Assembly (NCBI GenBank): GCA_047614125.1
Contig: JBLHHI010000158.1
Location: 1 to 6,071, forward strand
DNA from: JBLHHI01 sp047614125
Lineage (GTDB): Bacteria > Bacteroidota > Bacteroidia > NS11-12g > UBA9320
DNA: 6,071 bases
Reading direction: 5' to 3'
Positions 5,850 through 6,071 of this stretch are shown here, one piece after another; positions within the stretch are counted from its first letter, which is position 1; each line of letters opens with the position of its first letter. A program made the position numbers and the translations under genes. Below the pieces are notes generated by a model that was not told the DNA's origin, did not search any database, and saw only the letters and a program-made list of their open reading frames with translations.

Positions 5850-5945
5850 AACGCTTGTGAACAGTGAGTTTCGAGTAAAAATTGCGAAGACAGGGCGGGC
5901 CCTTTCGAGTAATTTTTACGATGAAAATCGCTTTTCACAAGTGTT
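5850..5945. repeat. Long imperfect palindrome (potential 45-bp hairpin) in intergenic DNA
   Basis: Nested inverted repeats share one centre near 5897: AACGCTTGTGAA (5850-5861) with TTCACAAGTGTT (5934-5945), 11 of 12 paired; AGTGAGTTTC (5863-5872) with its partner at about 5923-5932, 8 of 10; GTAAAAATT (5875-5883) with AATTTTTAC (5911-5919), perfect; CGAA (5885-5888) with TTCG (5904-5907); and AGGG (5892-5895) with CCCT (5900-5903) closing on a CGGG loop. No T-run follows on either strand, so it is not a standard intrinsic terminator. It stands 75 bases before the rhodanese gene. The remaining DNA to the window end (5946-6071) shows no supported gene, only a small palindrome GTTTATAAAC at 5996-6005. 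Confidence 0.75.
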
Positions 5946-6071
5946 AAAGCGGACTTTTGTATATAAAACCCTATTAGCTTCGTTGAAATCAGTCGGTTTA
6001 TAAACATAAACCTTCCTGTTTTCGCCTTACTACTTGGGTTCTATACAAATCTGAATTTGAAAAGATTAATC

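Overview
The window looks like chromosomal DNA of a Bacteroidota (Bacteroidetes) bacterium. The evidence is the AT-leaning composition, the lack of clear Shine-Dalgarno sequences before the starts, a near-consensus Bacteroidota sigma-factor promoter (TTG, 18 bp, TAnnTTTG) at 1606-1635, and gene families common in that phylum: periplasmic-helix plus outer-membrane barrel proteins, tandem-domain universal stress proteins, and an M16 peptidase with the characteristic Bacteroidota sequence. Genus cannot be read from this. All recognised genes are on the minus strand, so the biological order runs from high to low coordinates.

From the right: 5776-6071 carries no convincing gene but holds a roughly 96-bp imperfect palindrome (5850-5945). 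Then comes a probable stress operon: a single-domain rhodanese (5467-5775), a two-domain universal stress protein (4541-5350), a helical coiled-coil protein (4121-4501), a conserved small protein of unknown function (3748-4110), and the stump of a second universal stress protein (3612-3746). The gaps shrink from 116 to 39, 10 and 1 bases. A site resembling an FNR/CRP half-site pair (5402-5415) lies about 41 bases upstream of the start point predicted for the stress-protein gene, suggesting internal, possibly oxygen-responsive, transcription.

The stretch 2640-3746 is a gene graveyard. The second stress protein keeps only its first about 25 and last about 19 residues, and directly downstream lies a wrecked M16 peptidase (about 2760-3549) missing both ends, with three nonsense codons at tyrosine positions and at least one frameshift.

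Further left are a TRM11-like SAM-dependent RNA methyltransferase with a TTG start (1671-2633), then two tandem paralogous secreted proteins (561-1568 complete, 1-564 cut by the window edge) coupled by an ATGA stop/start overlap and led by the best promoter in the window. Each has a signal peptide, a helical-repeat domain and an outer-membrane beta-barrel.

The most interesting items are the stress operon with its two uncharacterised small proteins and FNR-like site, the internally deleted stress-protein paralogue, the peptidase ruin, and the long palindrome. No wholly new system such as a defence island or CRISPR array is visible.
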